DNA of 64,000 nucleotides from Pseudomonas yamanorum (GCF_900105735.1 NZ_LT629793.1:4030001-4094000); one strand, 5' to 3'; positions 1-8,224 are shown, counted from the stretch's first letter. Notes: generated from the sequence alone by a model not told the origin. Numbers and translations are program-made.

Positions 1-2
1 AC

Positions 3-1313
3 TCGGGCGTGTGGGCCGGTTCCATGTGTCTGACCGAGCCTCATGCGGGCACCGACCTGGGGATTATTCGGACCAAGGCCGAGCCTCAGGCAGACGGTTC
101 CTACAAGGTCAGTGGTACCAAGATCTTCATCACCGGTGGCGAGCACGACCTCACCGAAAACATCATCCACCTGGTGCTGGCCAAGCTCCCGGACGCACCG
201 GCGGGTCCCAAGGGCATCTCGCTGTTCCTGGTGCCCAAGTTCATGGTCAATGCCGACGGCAGCCTGGGCGCGCGCAACCCGGTGACCTGTGGCTCCATCG
301 AACACAAGATGGGCATCCAGGCTTCCGCGACCTGCGTGATGAACTTCGACGAGGCCGTGGGTTACCTGGTGGGCGAGCCGAACCGTGGCCTGGCGGCGAT
401 GTTCACCATGATGAATTACGAGCGCCTGGGCGTCGGTATTCAGGGCCTGGCCTCTGGTGAGCGCTCTTATCAGAACGCTATCGAATACGCCCGCGACCGC
501 CTGCAAAGCCGTTCGCCAACCGGTCCGAAAGCCAAGGACAAGGTTGCCGACCCGATCATCGTCCACCCGGACGTGCGGCGCATGCTGCTGACCATGAAAG
601 CCTCGAACGAAGGTGGGCGCGCATTCTCCACCTACGTGGCAATGCAGCTGGACACCGCCAAGTTCAGCGAAGACGCCACCACCCGTAAACGTGCGGACGA
701 CCTGGTTGCCCTGTTGACCCCGGTTGCCAAGGCATTCCTGACTGACCTGGGCCTGGAAACCACGGTGCACGGCCAGCAGATTTTCGGCGGCCACGGCTAC
801 ATTCGCGAATGGGGCCAGGAGCAACTGGTGCGTGATGTGCGCATCACCCAGATCTACGAAGGTACCAACGGCATTCAGGCCCTGGACCTGGTGGGACGCA
901 AGATCGTCGGCAGCGGCGGGGCGTTCTATAAGTTGTTCGCCGACGAGATCCGCCATTTCACCGCTACTGCTGGCGCCGAACTGGCCGAGTTCACCAAACC
1001 GCTTAACGCGGCGGTGGATGATCTGGACGAACTGACTGCCTGGCTGCTGGATCGCGCCAAGTCCAACCCGAATGAAATCGGTGCGGCGTCGGTGGAATAC
1101 CTGCATGCGTTTGGCTACATGGCCTATGCCTACATGTGGGCCCTGATGGCCAAGGCGGCCTTGGGCAAAGAGGCTCAGGAAGATTTCTACGCTAGCAAAC
1201 TGGGGACTGCGCGCTTCTACTTTGCCCGCTTGCTGCCGAGAATCGCGTCCCTCAGCGCCTCGGTAAAAGCCGGTAGCGAATCGCTGTTTTTGCTGGATGA
1301 AGCACTGTTCTAA
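3..1313 (+). CDS. Acyl-CoA dehydrogenase, C-terminal part (5' end outside window)
   Basis: The gene enters the window already open; the first visible codons lead straight into the MCLTEPHAGTDLG signature of acyl-CoA dehydrogenases, so roughly the first quarter of the protein is missing. The visible part holds the middle beta domain, the C-terminal helical FAD-binding domain and the motif QIYEGTNGIQ, whose Glu is the expected catalytic base. About 130 residues follow that motif, as in the long (about 600 residue) subfamily with an extra C-terminal domain. Family role: FAD-dependent alpha,beta-dehydrogenation of an acyl-CoA in fatty acid or related degradation in the cytoplasm. The substrate cannot be read from the sequence. 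It is followed by the independently transcribed rsmY. Confidence 0.93.
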   Translation, partial: SGVWAGSMCLTEPHAGTDLGIIRTKAEPQADGSYKVSGTKIFITGGEHDLTENIIHLVLAKLPDAPAGPKGISLFLVPKFMVNADGSLGARNPVTCGSIEHKMGIQASATCVMNFDEAVGYLVGEPNRGLAAMFTMMNYERLGVGIQGLASGERSYQNAIEYARDRLQSRSPTGPKAKDKVADPIIVHPDVRRMLLTMKASNEGGRAFSTYVAMQLDTAKFSEDATTRKRADDLVALLTPVAKAFLTDLGLETTVHGQQIFGGHGYIREWGQEQLVRDVRITQIYEGTNGIQALDLVGRKIVGSGGAFYKLFADEIRHFTATAGAELAEFTKPLNAAVDDLDELTAWLLDRAKSNPNEIGAASVEYLHAFGYMAYAYMWALMAKAALGKEAQEDFYASKLGTARFYFARLLPRIASLSASVKAGSESLFLLDEALF

Positions 1314-1327
1314 GGGCTTGGAGGGCG

Positions 1328-1345
1328 TGTAAGCATTCTCTTACA
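1328..1345 (+). promoter_or_regulatory. GacA upstream activating sequence of rsmY
   Basis: A perfect TGTAAG-N6-CTTACA palindrome, the known binding site of the response regulator GacA. It is centred about 66 bases upstream of the inferred rsmY start, the spacing expected for rsm promoters. A plausible -10 element TAATCT lies at 1391-1396. Confidence 0.93.
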
Positions 1346-1403
1346 TGACGTGCTGCTATTCGTCCTCTATCGCCACATTGGATCCACGGATAATCTACTT
1401 CAC

Positions 1404-1523
1404 ATGGACGTCGCGCAGGAAGCGCAAAGCAACAACACGGACACGTAGGATTCTGCCAGGAAGGCGGAGTGAAATGGATGTCAGGGAAACAGTCTGCAAA
1501 GCCCCGCTTCGGCGGGGTTTTCT
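1404..1523 (+). ncRNA. rsmY: Small regulatory RNA RsmY
   Basis: A region of about 120 bases between the GacA box and a strong terminator. It carries seven GGA motifs (starting near 1418, 1439, 1448, 1459, 1466, 1476 and 1485), several in AGGA context in predicted loops. It ends in the hairpin GCCCCGC-TTC-GGCGGGG followed by T-rich sequence. Size, motif density, the GGAAACAGTCTGCAAAG stretch before the terminator and the neighbouring LysR and aminotransferase genes all match RsmY of pseudomonads. Known role: titration of the RsmA/RsmE (CsrA family) translational repressors downstream of GacS/GacA, controlling secondary metabolism, exoenzymes and biofilm. The 5' end is inferred from the -10 element and may be off by a few bases. 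Confidence 0.93.
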
Positions 1524-1526
1524 TTT
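1498..1526 (+). terminator. Rho-independent terminator of rsmY
   Basis: Stem GCCCCGC / GGCGGGG with a TTC loop followed by TTTTCTTTT. It forms the 3' end of rsmY; the A-rich 5' flank (GCAAA) is weak, so it may only partly serve the convergent LysR gene ending at 1540. Confidence 0.9.
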
Positions 1527-1539
1527 GCCTGCGAAAAAG

Positions 1540-2430
1540 TCAGACAGGCGCGTTCATCACGTCTTCCAACAGCGTGCGCAACAACTCCAGCGTCGCCTGC
1601 TGACGCTGCACATCCCGGCACACCAATCCTACTTTCAGCGGCACCCTTGGTTCGCTCAGGGGTTTCCACAGCAGCGCCTTGCTGTTGTGTTCGTCCTGGG
1701 AGCGTCCGGGCAGTACTGTCGCCAGCTTGGTGTAGGGCAGGCTGTCGAGAATCCCCACCATCGTATTCAGCTCTGCCTGCACTTGCGGACGACGGCCCAG
1801 GTTGGCCAGTTGCCCTTGCCAGATCTGCCGTACCTGAAACTCTTCCCCCAGCAGCAACATCGGTAGCTCGGCGGCTTGCTTCAAGGAGACTTTCTTGAAT
1901 TCCCGCAGCGGGTGGTCAGACGGGATGACCACCTTGAGTTCATCTTCATACAGCAGCACACCGTGCAACCCCGGCTGGCGCGGCGGCAGGTAGCTGATGC
2001 CGATGTCGAGCGAACCGTTGAGCAGCCGGCGCTCGATCTCCATGCCGGTCAGTTCGTAGATCTGTACCACCAAGTGCGGCTGGGCCTTGCGCACCCGTTC
2101 CAGCATCTGTGGTACCAGGCTGGTGTGCACGGTTTGCAGCACGCCGATCGCCAAGGTGCGCAATGCCTGTCCCTTGAAGTTACGTAAGGCTTCCACGGCC
2201 TGCTGCATGCCATCGAGCAAGGGCAGGGCGTGGTTGTACAACGTGTGGGCGGCGAGGGTTGGCAGCAGGCGCTTGCTGCTGCGTTCGAACAGGCTCACGT
2301 CGAGGTTCTGTTCGAGCTGGCGGATCTGTTGCGACAAGGCCGGCTGGGAGATCGACAGGCGCTCTGCAGCCCGGCCCACGTGGCCTTCTTCATACACCGC
2401 GACGAAATAACGCAGTTGCTTGAAATCCAT
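1540..2430 (-). CDS. LysR family transcriptional regulator
   Basis: A 296-residue protein starting MDFKQLRYFVAVYEEG. The N-terminal winged HTH (residues about 1-60, with RAAERLSISQPALSQQIRQLE) is typical of LysR regulators, and a substrate-binding-like effector domain fills the rest (about 90-290). The ATG at 2430 is preferred over an upstream GTG at 2439 because the HTH alignment begins there. It is divergent from the class III aminotransferase, suggesting it regulates that gene, and it is adjacent to rsmY as in other pseudomonads. No clear Shine-Dalgarno precedes it. A 15-base palindrome overlaps its start codon. The inducer is unknown. Confidence 0.93.
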   Translation of the reverse strand: MDFKQLRYFVAVYEEGHVGRAAERLSISQPALSQQIRQLEQNLDVSLFERSSKRLLPTLAAHTLYNHALPLLDGMQQAVEALRNFKGQALRTLAIGVLQTVHTSLVPQMLERVRKAQPHLVVQIYELTGMEIERRLLNGSLDIGISYLPPRQPGLHGVLLYEDELKVVIPSDHPLREFKKVSLKQAAELPMLLLGEEFQVRQIWQGQLANLGRRPQVQAELNTMVGILDSLPYTKLATVLPGRSQDEHNSKALLWKPLSEPRVPLKVGLVCRDVQRQQATLELLRTLLEDVMNAPV

Positions 2431-2443
2431 AAGTAACACTTAT
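2429..2443. promoter_or_regulatory. Palindrome overlapping the LysR start codon, candidate operator
   Basis: ATAAGTAACACTTAT is a perfect dyad with 6-base arms. It contains the T-N11-A architecture of LysR-type binding sites and covers the start codon of the LysR gene, in the region between it and the divergent aminotransferase. Autoregulation or control of the divergent gene is inferred. Confidence 0.5.
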
Positions 2444-2532
2444 CGAAAATGCTGGAAAATCGAAATGGCCGAGTGCCCCCGAGGCGCCTAGTCTAGCGCC
2501 TATTCACAGGGCTTACAGGGCCGGAACGTGCG

Positions 2533-2643
2533 ATGAGTAGTGTTTATGTTGACGGTGTTTGCATAGGCAGGGCAAAAAACCTCAGCCATGAGCTGATCGG
2601 TAATACCGACCAAGGTGCGATTGCCAGCGGGATTTATCCATGA
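2533..2643 (+). CDS. Possible 36-residue leader ORF overlapping the aminotransferase start
   Basis: An ATG frame of 36 codons beginning MSSVYVDGV, preceded by GGAACG about 6 bases upstream. Its TGA stop overlaps the ATG of the following aminotransferase (ATGA), the arrangement of translational coupling. The peptide has no recognisable motif and no runs of a single amino acid, so it is not an obvious attenuator. It may be a chance frame. Confidence 0.3.
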   Translation: MSSVYVDGVCIGRAKNLSHELIGNTDQGAIASGIYP

Positions 2644-3920
2644 ACTTGTTCAACCTGCGTCGCCCGGTCCCCAGCCTTGATGATCTGATCCTCGATGCGA
2701 AAACTCCGACACTGCGAGACGACCTTTCCAGCGACTGCCTGATGCCCGGCGTGACGCGTCCGCCTCAGGTGTTTGTACGCGGTCAGGGTTCCTGGCTATG
2801 GGACAGCGAAGACCGCACCTATCTCGACTTCAGCCAGGGCGGCGGCGCCAACAGCCTGGGTCACAGCCCACAGGTAGTGACCAAGGCGCTTGCCGATCAG
2901 GCCCAATCGCTGATCAACCCCGGCAACGGCCTTTACAACCGCGTTCAACTGAACCTCGCCGATCGCCTGTGCCAACGCACCGGCAGCGACCAGGTCTACC
3001 TGCTCAACAGTGGCGCCGAAGCCTGTGAAGCGGCCATCAAGCTGGCGCGCAAATGGGGCCAGCTGCACCGTGGCGGCGCCTATCGCATCATCACCGCGAG
3101 CAACGGTTGCCATGGCCGCAGCTTTGCGGCGATGTCGGCATCGGCCGCTGCCAGTGAAAACCGTTTTGAGCCGCAACTGCCGGGATTCAGTCATGTGCCT
3201 TTCAACGACCTGCCCGCATTACATGCAGCCGTCGACGCACAGACCGTGGCAATCATGCTGGAACCGATCCAGAACGATGCGGGTGTCATCCCTGCGACCG
3301 AGCACTATCTCAAGGGTGTCGAACGCCTGTGCCGCGAGCTGGGCATCCTGTTGATCCTCGACGAAGTGCAAACCGGCACTGGCCGTTGCGGCACGTTGCT
3401 CGCCGAACAGCACTACGGCGTACGTGCCGACATCATCTGCCTGGGCAAGGGCTTGGGTGGTGGTGTGCCACTGGCGGCGTTGCTCGCGCGGGGCAAGGCG
3501 TGTTGTTTTGAAATCGGTGAGCTGGAAGGCACCCACCATGGCAACGCGCTGATGGCTTCCGCTGGTATAGCGGTGCTCGATACTGTACTGAGCCACGGAT
3601 TTCTGGAGCACGTTTGCGAGGTTGGCGCTTATCTGAGCGAAGGGCTTGCCCGCCTGGCTCATCGTTATGGCCAGGGCGAACTGCGTGGCCAAGGCCTGCT
3701 GTGGGGACTGACCCTGTCGGAAGATTCGGCAGATGCAGTGGTAAAGGCCGCGCTGAGCGAAGGACTGATCCTGAGCGCGCCGCAACCTGACTGTCTGCGC
3801 TTCACTCCGGCGCTCACATTGAGCAAAAGCAACGTCGACGAAATGCTCCTGCGCCTGGCGCGAGCGTTCTCCCGGGTGCGCACCGCACAGTTGCAATGCC
3901 GCAAGGGCATTGCCGTTTAA
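2640..3920 (+). CDS. Class III PLP-dependent aminotransferase (acetylornithine aminotransferase-like)
   Basis: A 426-residue cytoplasmic fold-type I aminotransferase. The PLP phosphate motif NSGAEACE lies at 123-130, the Asp that contacts the pyridine nitrogen at 241 (LILDEVQTGTGR) and the Schiff-base Lys at 270 (CLGKGLGGG). It resembles ArgD and 4-aminobutyrate transaminases and carries about 34 extra N-terminal residues before MPGVTRPPQVF, where shorter relatives begin; an ATG at residue 35 is therefore a possible alternative start. It is not in an arginine operon, so a catabolic or specialised amine substrate is possible. It is divergent from a LysR gene, and a terminator follows. P. aeruginosa has a related class III aminotransferase in the equivalent place near rsmY. 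Confidence 0.9.
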   Translation: MNLFNLRRPVPSLDDLILDAKTPTLRDDLSSDCLMPGVTRPPQVFVRGQGSWLWDSEDRTYLDFSQGGGANSLGHSPQVVTKALADQAQSLINPGNGLYNRVQLNLADRLCQRTGSDQVYLLNSGAEACEAAIKLARKWGQLHRGGAYRIITASNGCHGRSFAAMSASAAASENRFEPQLPGFSHVPFNDLPALHAAVDAQTVAIMLEPIQNDAGVIPATEHYLKGVERLCRELGILLILDEVQTGTGRCGTLLAEQHYGVRADIICLGKGLGGGVPLAALLARGKACCFEIGELEGTHHGNALMASAGIAVLDTVLSHGFLEHVCEVGAYLSEGLARLAHRYGQGELRGQGLLWGLTLSEDSADAVVKAALSEGLILSAPQPDCLRFTPALTLSKSNVDEMLLRLARAFSRVRTAQLQCRKGIAV

Positions 3921-3956
3921 CCCCCTTATTTCCTGAACCGTCTCGCGGTATACGCG

Positions 3957-3997
3957 GCGCCTCCAGCCTGATTCTTTTGGCTGGGGGCGTTTTTTTG
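3957..3997 (+). terminator. Rho-independent terminator after the aminotransferase
   Basis: Stem CGCCTCCAGCC at 3958-3968 pairs with GGCTGGGGGCG at 3979-3989 (one G-T pair), followed by seven T. Confidence 0.9.
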
Positions 3998-4080
3998 TCT
4001 GCGTAATTTTTGGATTGAAAAGGGTGCTTGAGCATCATTGGGAAAAATGGCCCTTTAGTGGGCGTCGGCAAGGACTGCCG

Positions 4081-4108
4081 ATAGGGCGTGAAGTTTTTTA
4101 TGCCCTAT
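4081..4108. repeat. Inverted repeat upstream of the toxin-antitoxin operator
   Basis: ATAGGGC at 4081-4087 and GCCCTAT at 4102-4108 form 7-base arms around a T-rich 14-base spacer. It lies just before the stronger palindrome at 4118-4134 and may be a second regulatory site or a hairpin. Function is not established. Confidence 0.4.
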
Positions 4109-4117
4109 TTCTAATCT

Positions 4118-4134
4118 ATACCACTGAGTGGTAT
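4118..4134. promoter_or_regulatory. Palindromic operator of the toxin-antitoxin operon
   Basis: ATACCACT-G-AGTGGTAT is a perfect 8+1+8 dyad ending 20 bases before the toxin start codon. Sites of this form upstream of HigBA/RelBE-type operons are bound by the XRE antitoxin for autoregulation. Its position also argues against a toxin start at 4128, which would lie inside it. Confidence 0.75.
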
Positions 4135-4154
4135 GTTTTTGGGAAGGGATGCCT

Positions 4155-4520
4155 ATGAGGCTCAGGCTGTTCAAAACGCGGAATTTTGCCAACGCAGCCA
4201 GCAAGGCTTGGATATGTGATTCGGAATTGAGGGAAGCATTCAGCGAGATGCTTGGCGGCCAAGCCGACAATTTGGGCGGTGGTGTTTGGAAGAAACGTCT
4301 GAATCAGAACCGACATCGTTCAATTGTCTTGGCCAAGGGCAGGCATTACTGGGTATATCAATTGCTATACGCCAAGCAGAACCAAAGCAATATCACTCAA
4401 AGCGAGCTGGTTTGGTTTCGGTCGCTGGCTAAGACCTATGAAGGTTTCAGCGAAGCACAGATTCAGCAGATGCTGGATCTCAGGGAGTTTGTGGAGATAC
4501 ATCATGACCAAGAAATATAA
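4155..4520 (+). CDS. RelE/HigB-like type II toxin
   Basis: A 121-residue protein starting MRLRLFKTRNFANAASK. The order of motifs (an N-terminal K-W-F/R-N-F type start, then ADNLGGGVWKKRL, then HRSIVLAKG and YWVYQLLYAKQNQSNI) matches the RelE-like toxin family that includes HigB-type mRNA interferases. Family role: ribosome-dependent or free mRNA cleavage, neutralised by the cognate antitoxin. ATG 4155 is chosen because GGAAGGG sits 7 bases upstream; ATG 4149 is less likely and 4128 lies in the operator. It overlaps the antitoxin gene by 17 bases, toxin first as in higBA operons. Base composition is lower in GC than the neighbours, suggesting acquisition by transfer. Confidence 0.85.
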   Translation: MRLRLFKTRNFANAASKAWICDSELREAFSEMLGGQADNLGGGVWKKRLNQNRHRSIVLAKGRHYWVYQLLYAKQNQSNITQSELVWFRSLAKTYEGFSEAQIQQMLDLREFVEIHHDQEI

Positions 4521-4824
4521 AAGTGAGGCGTTTGAGTCCATTCATCAATCCGCCGAAGCGCTTTATGCAATTGGCGCTATTAACAAAACCACCCTTCGTG
4601 AGTTCGACGAGGCATGCCTTGCGGATATTCCGGCGCAAATCCCGGCCGAGCAAATCAAACAACTACGCGAGCGCAGTCACGTCAGCCAACCTGTATTTGC
4701 CCGTTACTTGAACACCAGCGCCTCCACGGTGAAGCAATGGGAGTCTGGTGAGAAGCGGCCCAGCGGCATGGCGCTCAAGCTGTTGAGCATCGTGCAGAAG
4801 CATGGTTTGGAAATCCTGGCCTGA
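4504..4824 (+). CDS. XRE/HigA-like antitoxin
   Basis: A 106-residue protein with a C-terminal helix-turn-helix (about residues 47-100: QIKQLRERSHVSQPVFARYLNTS then STVKQWESGEKRPSG), the form seen in HigA/XRE antitoxins paired with RelE-like toxins. The N-terminal 45 residues probably wrap the toxin. The start ATG at 4504 lies within the toxin gene, so translation is likely coupled. It is expected to bind the dyad at 4118-4134 and repress the pair. Confidence 0.87.
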   Translation: MTKKYKSEAFESIHQSAEALYAIGAINKTTLREFDEACLADIPAQIPAEQIKQLRERSHVSQPVFARYLNTSASTVKQWESGEKRPSGMALKLLSIVQKHGLEILA

Positions 4825-4920
4825 GGATGGCCCCGTGCCAGATCCCACTGAACCCTTACCAACGGCCAAGGTCGATTAGCTTGTACGGCTCACACGAGCC
4901 GATTTTCTGGAGCTGACCCC

Positions 4921-5079
4921 ATGGATATCATTCGCATCATCATCGCCATTCTGCTGCCGCCACTGGGTGTGTTCCTGCAAGTGGGTTTCGCTGGCGCGTT
5001 CTGGCTGAATATTCTGCTGACCTTGTGCGGTTATATCCCGGGTATCGTGCACGCGGTGTACATCATCGCCAAACGCTAA
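4921..5079 (+). CDS. YqaE/Pmp3 family small membrane protein
   Basis: A 52-residue, very hydrophobic protein with two predicted membrane helices (about residues 4-23 and 26-49). It contains the family hallmarks LLPPLGVFLQVG and LCGYIPGIVHAVYII. The Pmp3/YqaE (UPF0057) family occurs in bacteria, fungi and plants and is linked to membrane potential and salt or cold stress; a molecular function in Pseudomonas is not established. GGAG lies about 8 bases before the ATG. It converges on pqqE with 7 bases between the stop codons. Confidence 0.93.
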   Translation: MDIIRIIIAILLPPLGVFLQVGFAGAFWLNILLTLCGYIPGIVHAVYIIAKR

Positions 5080-5086
5080 AATGACC

Positions 5087-6247
5087 TCAGCCTTTCGCGA
5101 TAAGCCGTGAGTTTCGCTCGTTGCGAAAGGCCAGTTGCTCGATGGTCTGGGTGGCGTGCTCCGCTTCTTCACGGGCCTGAAGGATCAGCCCGTGGTGCTC
5201 CGATTTGCTGCACACCGGGTCGGCATTGCTGGCATCCCCGGTCAGCATGAACGCCTGGCAGCGGCAGCCGCCGAAGTCCTTTTCCTTCTCGTCGCATGAA
5301 CGGCACGGCTCGGGCATCCAGTCGTAGCCGCGAAAGCGGTTGAAGCCGAACGAGTCGTACCAGATGTGTTGCATGCTGTGGTCGCGCACGTTGGGAAATT
5401 GCACCGGCATTTGTCGGGCTCCGTGGCACGGCAGGGCAGTACCGTCCGGCGTTACCGTCAGAAAGATGCTGCCCCAGCCATTCATGCAGGCTTTCGGGCG
5501 TTCCTCGTAGTAATCCGGCGTGACAAATATCAGCTTGCACGGGTGGCCTTCGGCTTCGAGCTTGGCGCGGTATTCGTTGGTGATGCGTTCGGCGCGCACC
5601 AGCTGTTCCTGGGTCGGCAACAGGCCGACCCGATTGAGCTGGGCCCAGCCGTAGAACTGGCAGGTGGCAAGCTCGACAAAGTCCGCTTCCAAGGCAATGC
5701 ACAGCTCGATGATGCGGTCGATCTTGTCGATATTGTGCCGATGGGTGACGAAGTTCAGCACCATCGGGTAGCCGTGGGCTTTCACTGCCCGGGCCATTTC
5801 GAGTTTTTGCGCGAAGGCTTTTTTCGAGCCGGCCAGCAGGTTGTTCACTTGCTCGTCGCTGGCCTGGAAGCTGATCTGGATATGGTCCAGGCCCGCCTTC
5901 TTGAAGTCGCTGATTTTCTGCTCGGTAAGGCCGATGCCTGAGGTGATCAGGTTGGTGTAGAAACCCAACTTGCGCGCCTCGGCGATCAGTTCGGCGAGGT
6001 CCTGGCGCACCAGCGGTTCGCCGCCGGAAAACCCCAGTTGCGCAGCGCCCATTTCCCGGGCTTCGCGAAACACCTTGATCCACTGTTCGGTGCTCAGCTC
6101 CTTGCCCTGCTCGGCGAAATCCAGCGGATTGGAGCAGTACGGGCATTGCAGCGGGCAGCGATAGGTCAGCTCGGCCAGCAACCAGAGTGGCAGGCCGATC
6201 TCCGGTTTCGGTGGCAGGTCAGGCAAGTTCGATCCAGTGCTGAGCAC
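5087..6247 (-). CDS. pqqE: PQQ biosynthesis radical SAM protein PqqE
   Basis: A 386-residue radical SAM enzyme that crosslinks the Glu and Tyr of the PqqA peptide, the first chemical step of PQQ formation. The [4Fe-4S]-SAM motif CPLQCPYC has Cys31, Cys35 and Cys38. A C-terminal SPASM-type cysteine set follows ([35 protein letters not shown]). The GTG at 6247 (VLSTGSNLP) is chosen as start: GGAGG lies 8 bases upstream and the length matches the family. It overlaps the 3' end of pqqD by 29 bases. It is the last gene of the pqq cluster here. Confidence 0.96.
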   Translation of the reverse strand: MLSTGSNLPDLPPKPEIGLPLWLLAELTYRCPLQCPYCSNPLDFAEQGKELSTEQWIKVFREAREMGAAQLGFSGGEPLVRQDLAELIAEARKLGFYTNLITSGIGLTEQKISDFKKAGLDHIQISFQASDEQVNNLLAGSKKAFAQKLEMARAVKAHGYPMVLNFVTHRHNIDKIDRIIELCIALEADFVELATCQFYGWAQLNRVGLLPTQEQLVRAERITNEYRAKLEAEGHPCKLIFVTPDYYEERPKACMNGWGSIFLTVTPDGTALPCHGARQMPVQFPNVRDHSMQHIWYDSFGFNRFRGYDWMPEPCRSCDEKEKDFGGCRCQAFMLTGDASNADPVCSKSEHHGLILQAREEAEHATQTIEQLAFRNERNSRLIAKG

Positions 6248-6494
6248 GGGCAACCTCCATGAATTGCTCGATGTCTTCACCGAGCTCGGGCACGCCAGGG
6301 AATTGCTTGTCCAGCTCGGCAATGATCGCGCTTACATCGCGTTCGCCATCGATCAAACCACCGATCAACGCGGCGCTGTCGTTGAGCTTGATCATGCCCT
6401 CCGGGTACAGCAGCACGTGGCCTTTCTGCGCCGGTTCGTACTGGAAGCGATAGCCCTGGCGCCAGGTTGGTTTTTTGCTGCGATCGAAGCTCAT
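6219..6494 (-). CDS. pqqD: PqqA peptide chaperone PqqD
   Basis: A 91-residue protein with the RRE fold: [25 protein letters not shown] is the conserved helical part. PqqD binds the PqqA peptide and presents it to PqqE. Its start overlaps the pqqC stop by 4 bases, and its 3' end overlaps the pqqE start. Confidence 0.96.
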   Translation of the reverse strand: MSFDRSKKPTWRQGYRFQYEPAQKGHVLLYPEGMIKLNDSAALIGGLIDGERDVSAIIAELDKQFPGVPELGEDIEQFMEVARAQHWIELA

Positions 6495-7243
6495 AGGGTG
6501 ATCCCCTTATGCCACACACGCTGATCAGTCACGCTGTGATACGGCGGGCGTTTCAGTTCGTAAGCCATGCTCATGGCATCGAGCATGCTCCAAAGAATGT
6601 CCAGTTTGAACTGGAGAATTTCCAGCATGCGCTCCTGGCCTTCGCGGGTGGTGTAGTGCTGCAAGGTAATCGCCAAGCCGTGCTCCACATCCCGGCGAGC
6701 CTGGCCCAGGCGGGTACGGAAATACTCGTAGCCGGCCGGGTCGATCCACGGGTAATGCTGGGGCCAGCTGTCGAGGCGCGACTGGTGGATCTGCGGGGCG
6801 AACAATTCGGTCAGGGAACTGCTGGCAGCTTCCTGCCAGCTGGCGCGACGGGCGAAGTTGACGTAGGCGTCTACCGCAAATCGTACGCCGGGCAGTACCA
6901 ATTCCTGGGAGCGCAGTTGATCCGGGTCCAGGCCGACGGCCTGGCCCAGGCGCAGCCAGGCTTCAATGCCGCCGTCTTCGCCGGGGGCGCCGTCGTGATC
7001 CAGCAGGCGCTGGATCCACTCACGACGAACCTCCCGGTCCGGACAGTTGGCCAGGATCGCGGCGTCCTTGAGGGGAATGTTCACCTGATAATAAAAGCGG
7101 TTGGCGACCCAGCCCTGGATCTGCTCGCGGGTGGCGCGGCCTTCATACATCGCCACATGATACGGGTGATGGATATGGTAGAAGGCGCCCTTGGCCCGCA
7201 GGGCCTGTTCAAACTCGGCAGTGGTCAGCGGTGTGTCAGTCAT
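6491..7243 (-). CDS. pqqC: Pyrroloquinoline-quinone synthase PqqC
   Basis: A 250-residue cofactor-free oxidase of the TENA/PqqC helical fold, catalysing the last step: ring closure and eight-electron oxidation of AHQQ to PQQ with O2. Conserved segments visible are [46 protein letters not shown] and [15 protein letters not shown] precedes the ATG. It sits 11 bases after pqqB and overlaps pqqD by 4 bases. Confidence 0.97.
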   Translation of the reverse strand: MTDTPLTTAEFEQALRAKGAFYHIHHPYHVAMYEGRATREQIQGWVANRFYYQVNIPLKDAAILANCPDREVRREWIQRLLDHDGAPGEDGGIEAWLRLGQAVGLDPDQLRSQELVLPGVRFAVDAYVNFARRASWQEAASSSLTELFAPQIHQSRLDSWPQHYPWIDPAGYEYFRTRLGQARRDVEHGLAITLQHYTTREGQERMLEILQFKLDILWSMLDAMSMAYELKRPPYHSVTDQRVWHKGITL

Positions 7244-7254
7244 TTGGCTCGCTC

Positions 7255-8166
7255 CTACAATTCAATGCTCATGCCGTCGTACGCCACTTCCACATTGCGT
7301 CGCAGCAGCTCGGCTCGCTCGGGCGAGTCCTCGTCCAAGATCGGGTTGGTGTTGTTGATGTGGATAAGCACCTTGCGCTGCTTGGGCAACTGCTCCAGCA
7401 CCTCCAGCATGCCGCCGGGGCCGTTTTGCGCCAGGTGGCCCATCTCGCGACCGGTGCGGGTGCCAACGCCACGGCGCTGCATTTCGTCGTCATCCCACAT
7501 CGTGCCGTCCACCAGCAGGCAATCGCTGCCGGCCATGATCTCCAGCAACGGTCCGTCGACCTTGCCCAGGCCCGGCGCATAGAACAGTTTGCCGCCGGTG
7601 CGCAGGTCTTCGACGATCAGGCCGATGTTGTCGCCCGGGTGTGGGTCGAATCGGTGAGGCGAGTAGGGCGGCGCCGCGCTGCGCAGGGGCAGCGGTGTGA
7701 AACGCAGGTTGGGGCAGGCGGGAATGGTGAAGCTGGCATCCAGCTCGACGCGGTTCCACGCCAGGCCGCCGTTCCAGTGGGTCAGCATGGTGAACAGCGG
7801 GAAGCCGGTGCTCAGGTCCTCATGGACCATGTCGGTGCACCACACCTGGTGCGGGCAGCCTTCGCGCAGGCTGAGCAGGCCGGTGGTGTGGTCGATCTGG
7901 CTGTCCATCAGGATGATCGCGCTGATGCCGGTGTCCCGCAGGGCGCGGCCGGGTTGCATCGGGGCGAACCCTTGAAGCTGGGCACGGATGTCGGGTGAGG
8001 CGTTGCACAGCACCCAGTTCACGCCGTCATCGGAAATCGCGATGGACGACTGGGTACGCGCTTCGGCCCGCAAGCTACCGTCGCGAAAACCTGCGCAGTT
8101 CACGCAGTTGCAGTTCCATTGCGGGAAACCACCGCCCGCGGCGGAACCTAGAATCTGGACAAACAT
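7255..8166 (-). CDS. pqqB: PQQ biosynthesis protein PqqB
   Basis: A 303-residue metallo-beta-lactamase fold protein. The N-terminus [21 protein letters not shown] and the cysteine cluster C-N-C-V-N-C are diagnostic. Members are iron-dependent hydroxylases acting on the Glu-Tyr intermediate before PqqC. GTGGAG precedes the ATG. It is separated from pqqA by a hairpin attenuator, then runs into pqqC. Confidence 0.96.
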   Translation of the reverse strand: MFVQILGSAAGGGFPQWNCNCVNCAGFRDGSLRAEARTQSSIAISDDGVNWVLCNASPDIRAQLQGFAPMQPGRALRDTGISAIILMDSQIDHTTGLLSLREGCPHQVWCTDMVHEDLSTGFPLFTMLTHWNGGLAWNRVELDASFTIPACPNLRFTPLPLRSAAPPYSPHRFDPHPGDNIGLIVEDLRTGGKLFYAPGLGKVDGPLLEIMAGSDCLLVDGTMWDDDEMQRRGVGTRTGREMGHLAQNGPGGMLEVLEQLPKQRKVLIHINNTNPILDEDSPERAELLRRNVEVAYDGMSIEL

Positions 8167-8188
8167 GGCCGCTCCACTACAGATAACT

Positions 8189-8224
8189 CAAAAATAAAAA
8201 CGCCCCGGGCGAGCCGAGGCGTTG
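8189..8224 (-). terminator. Intergenic terminator/attenuator between pqqA and pqqB
   Basis: On the minus strand AACGCCTCGG pairs with CCGGGGCGTT (8199-8223, one G-T pair, 5-base loop), followed by TTTATTTTTGAG. It lies between the pqqA stop and the pqqB start, so it should leave pqqA transcript in large excess over pqqBCDE, fitting a gene for a consumed precursor peptide. Confidence 0.85.

Noticed and set aside
1345..1866. Plus-strand open frame of 173 codons over rsmY and the LysR 3' end
   Set aside because: It lies across the rsmY promoter and RNA and runs antisense to LysR, with no family resemblance.
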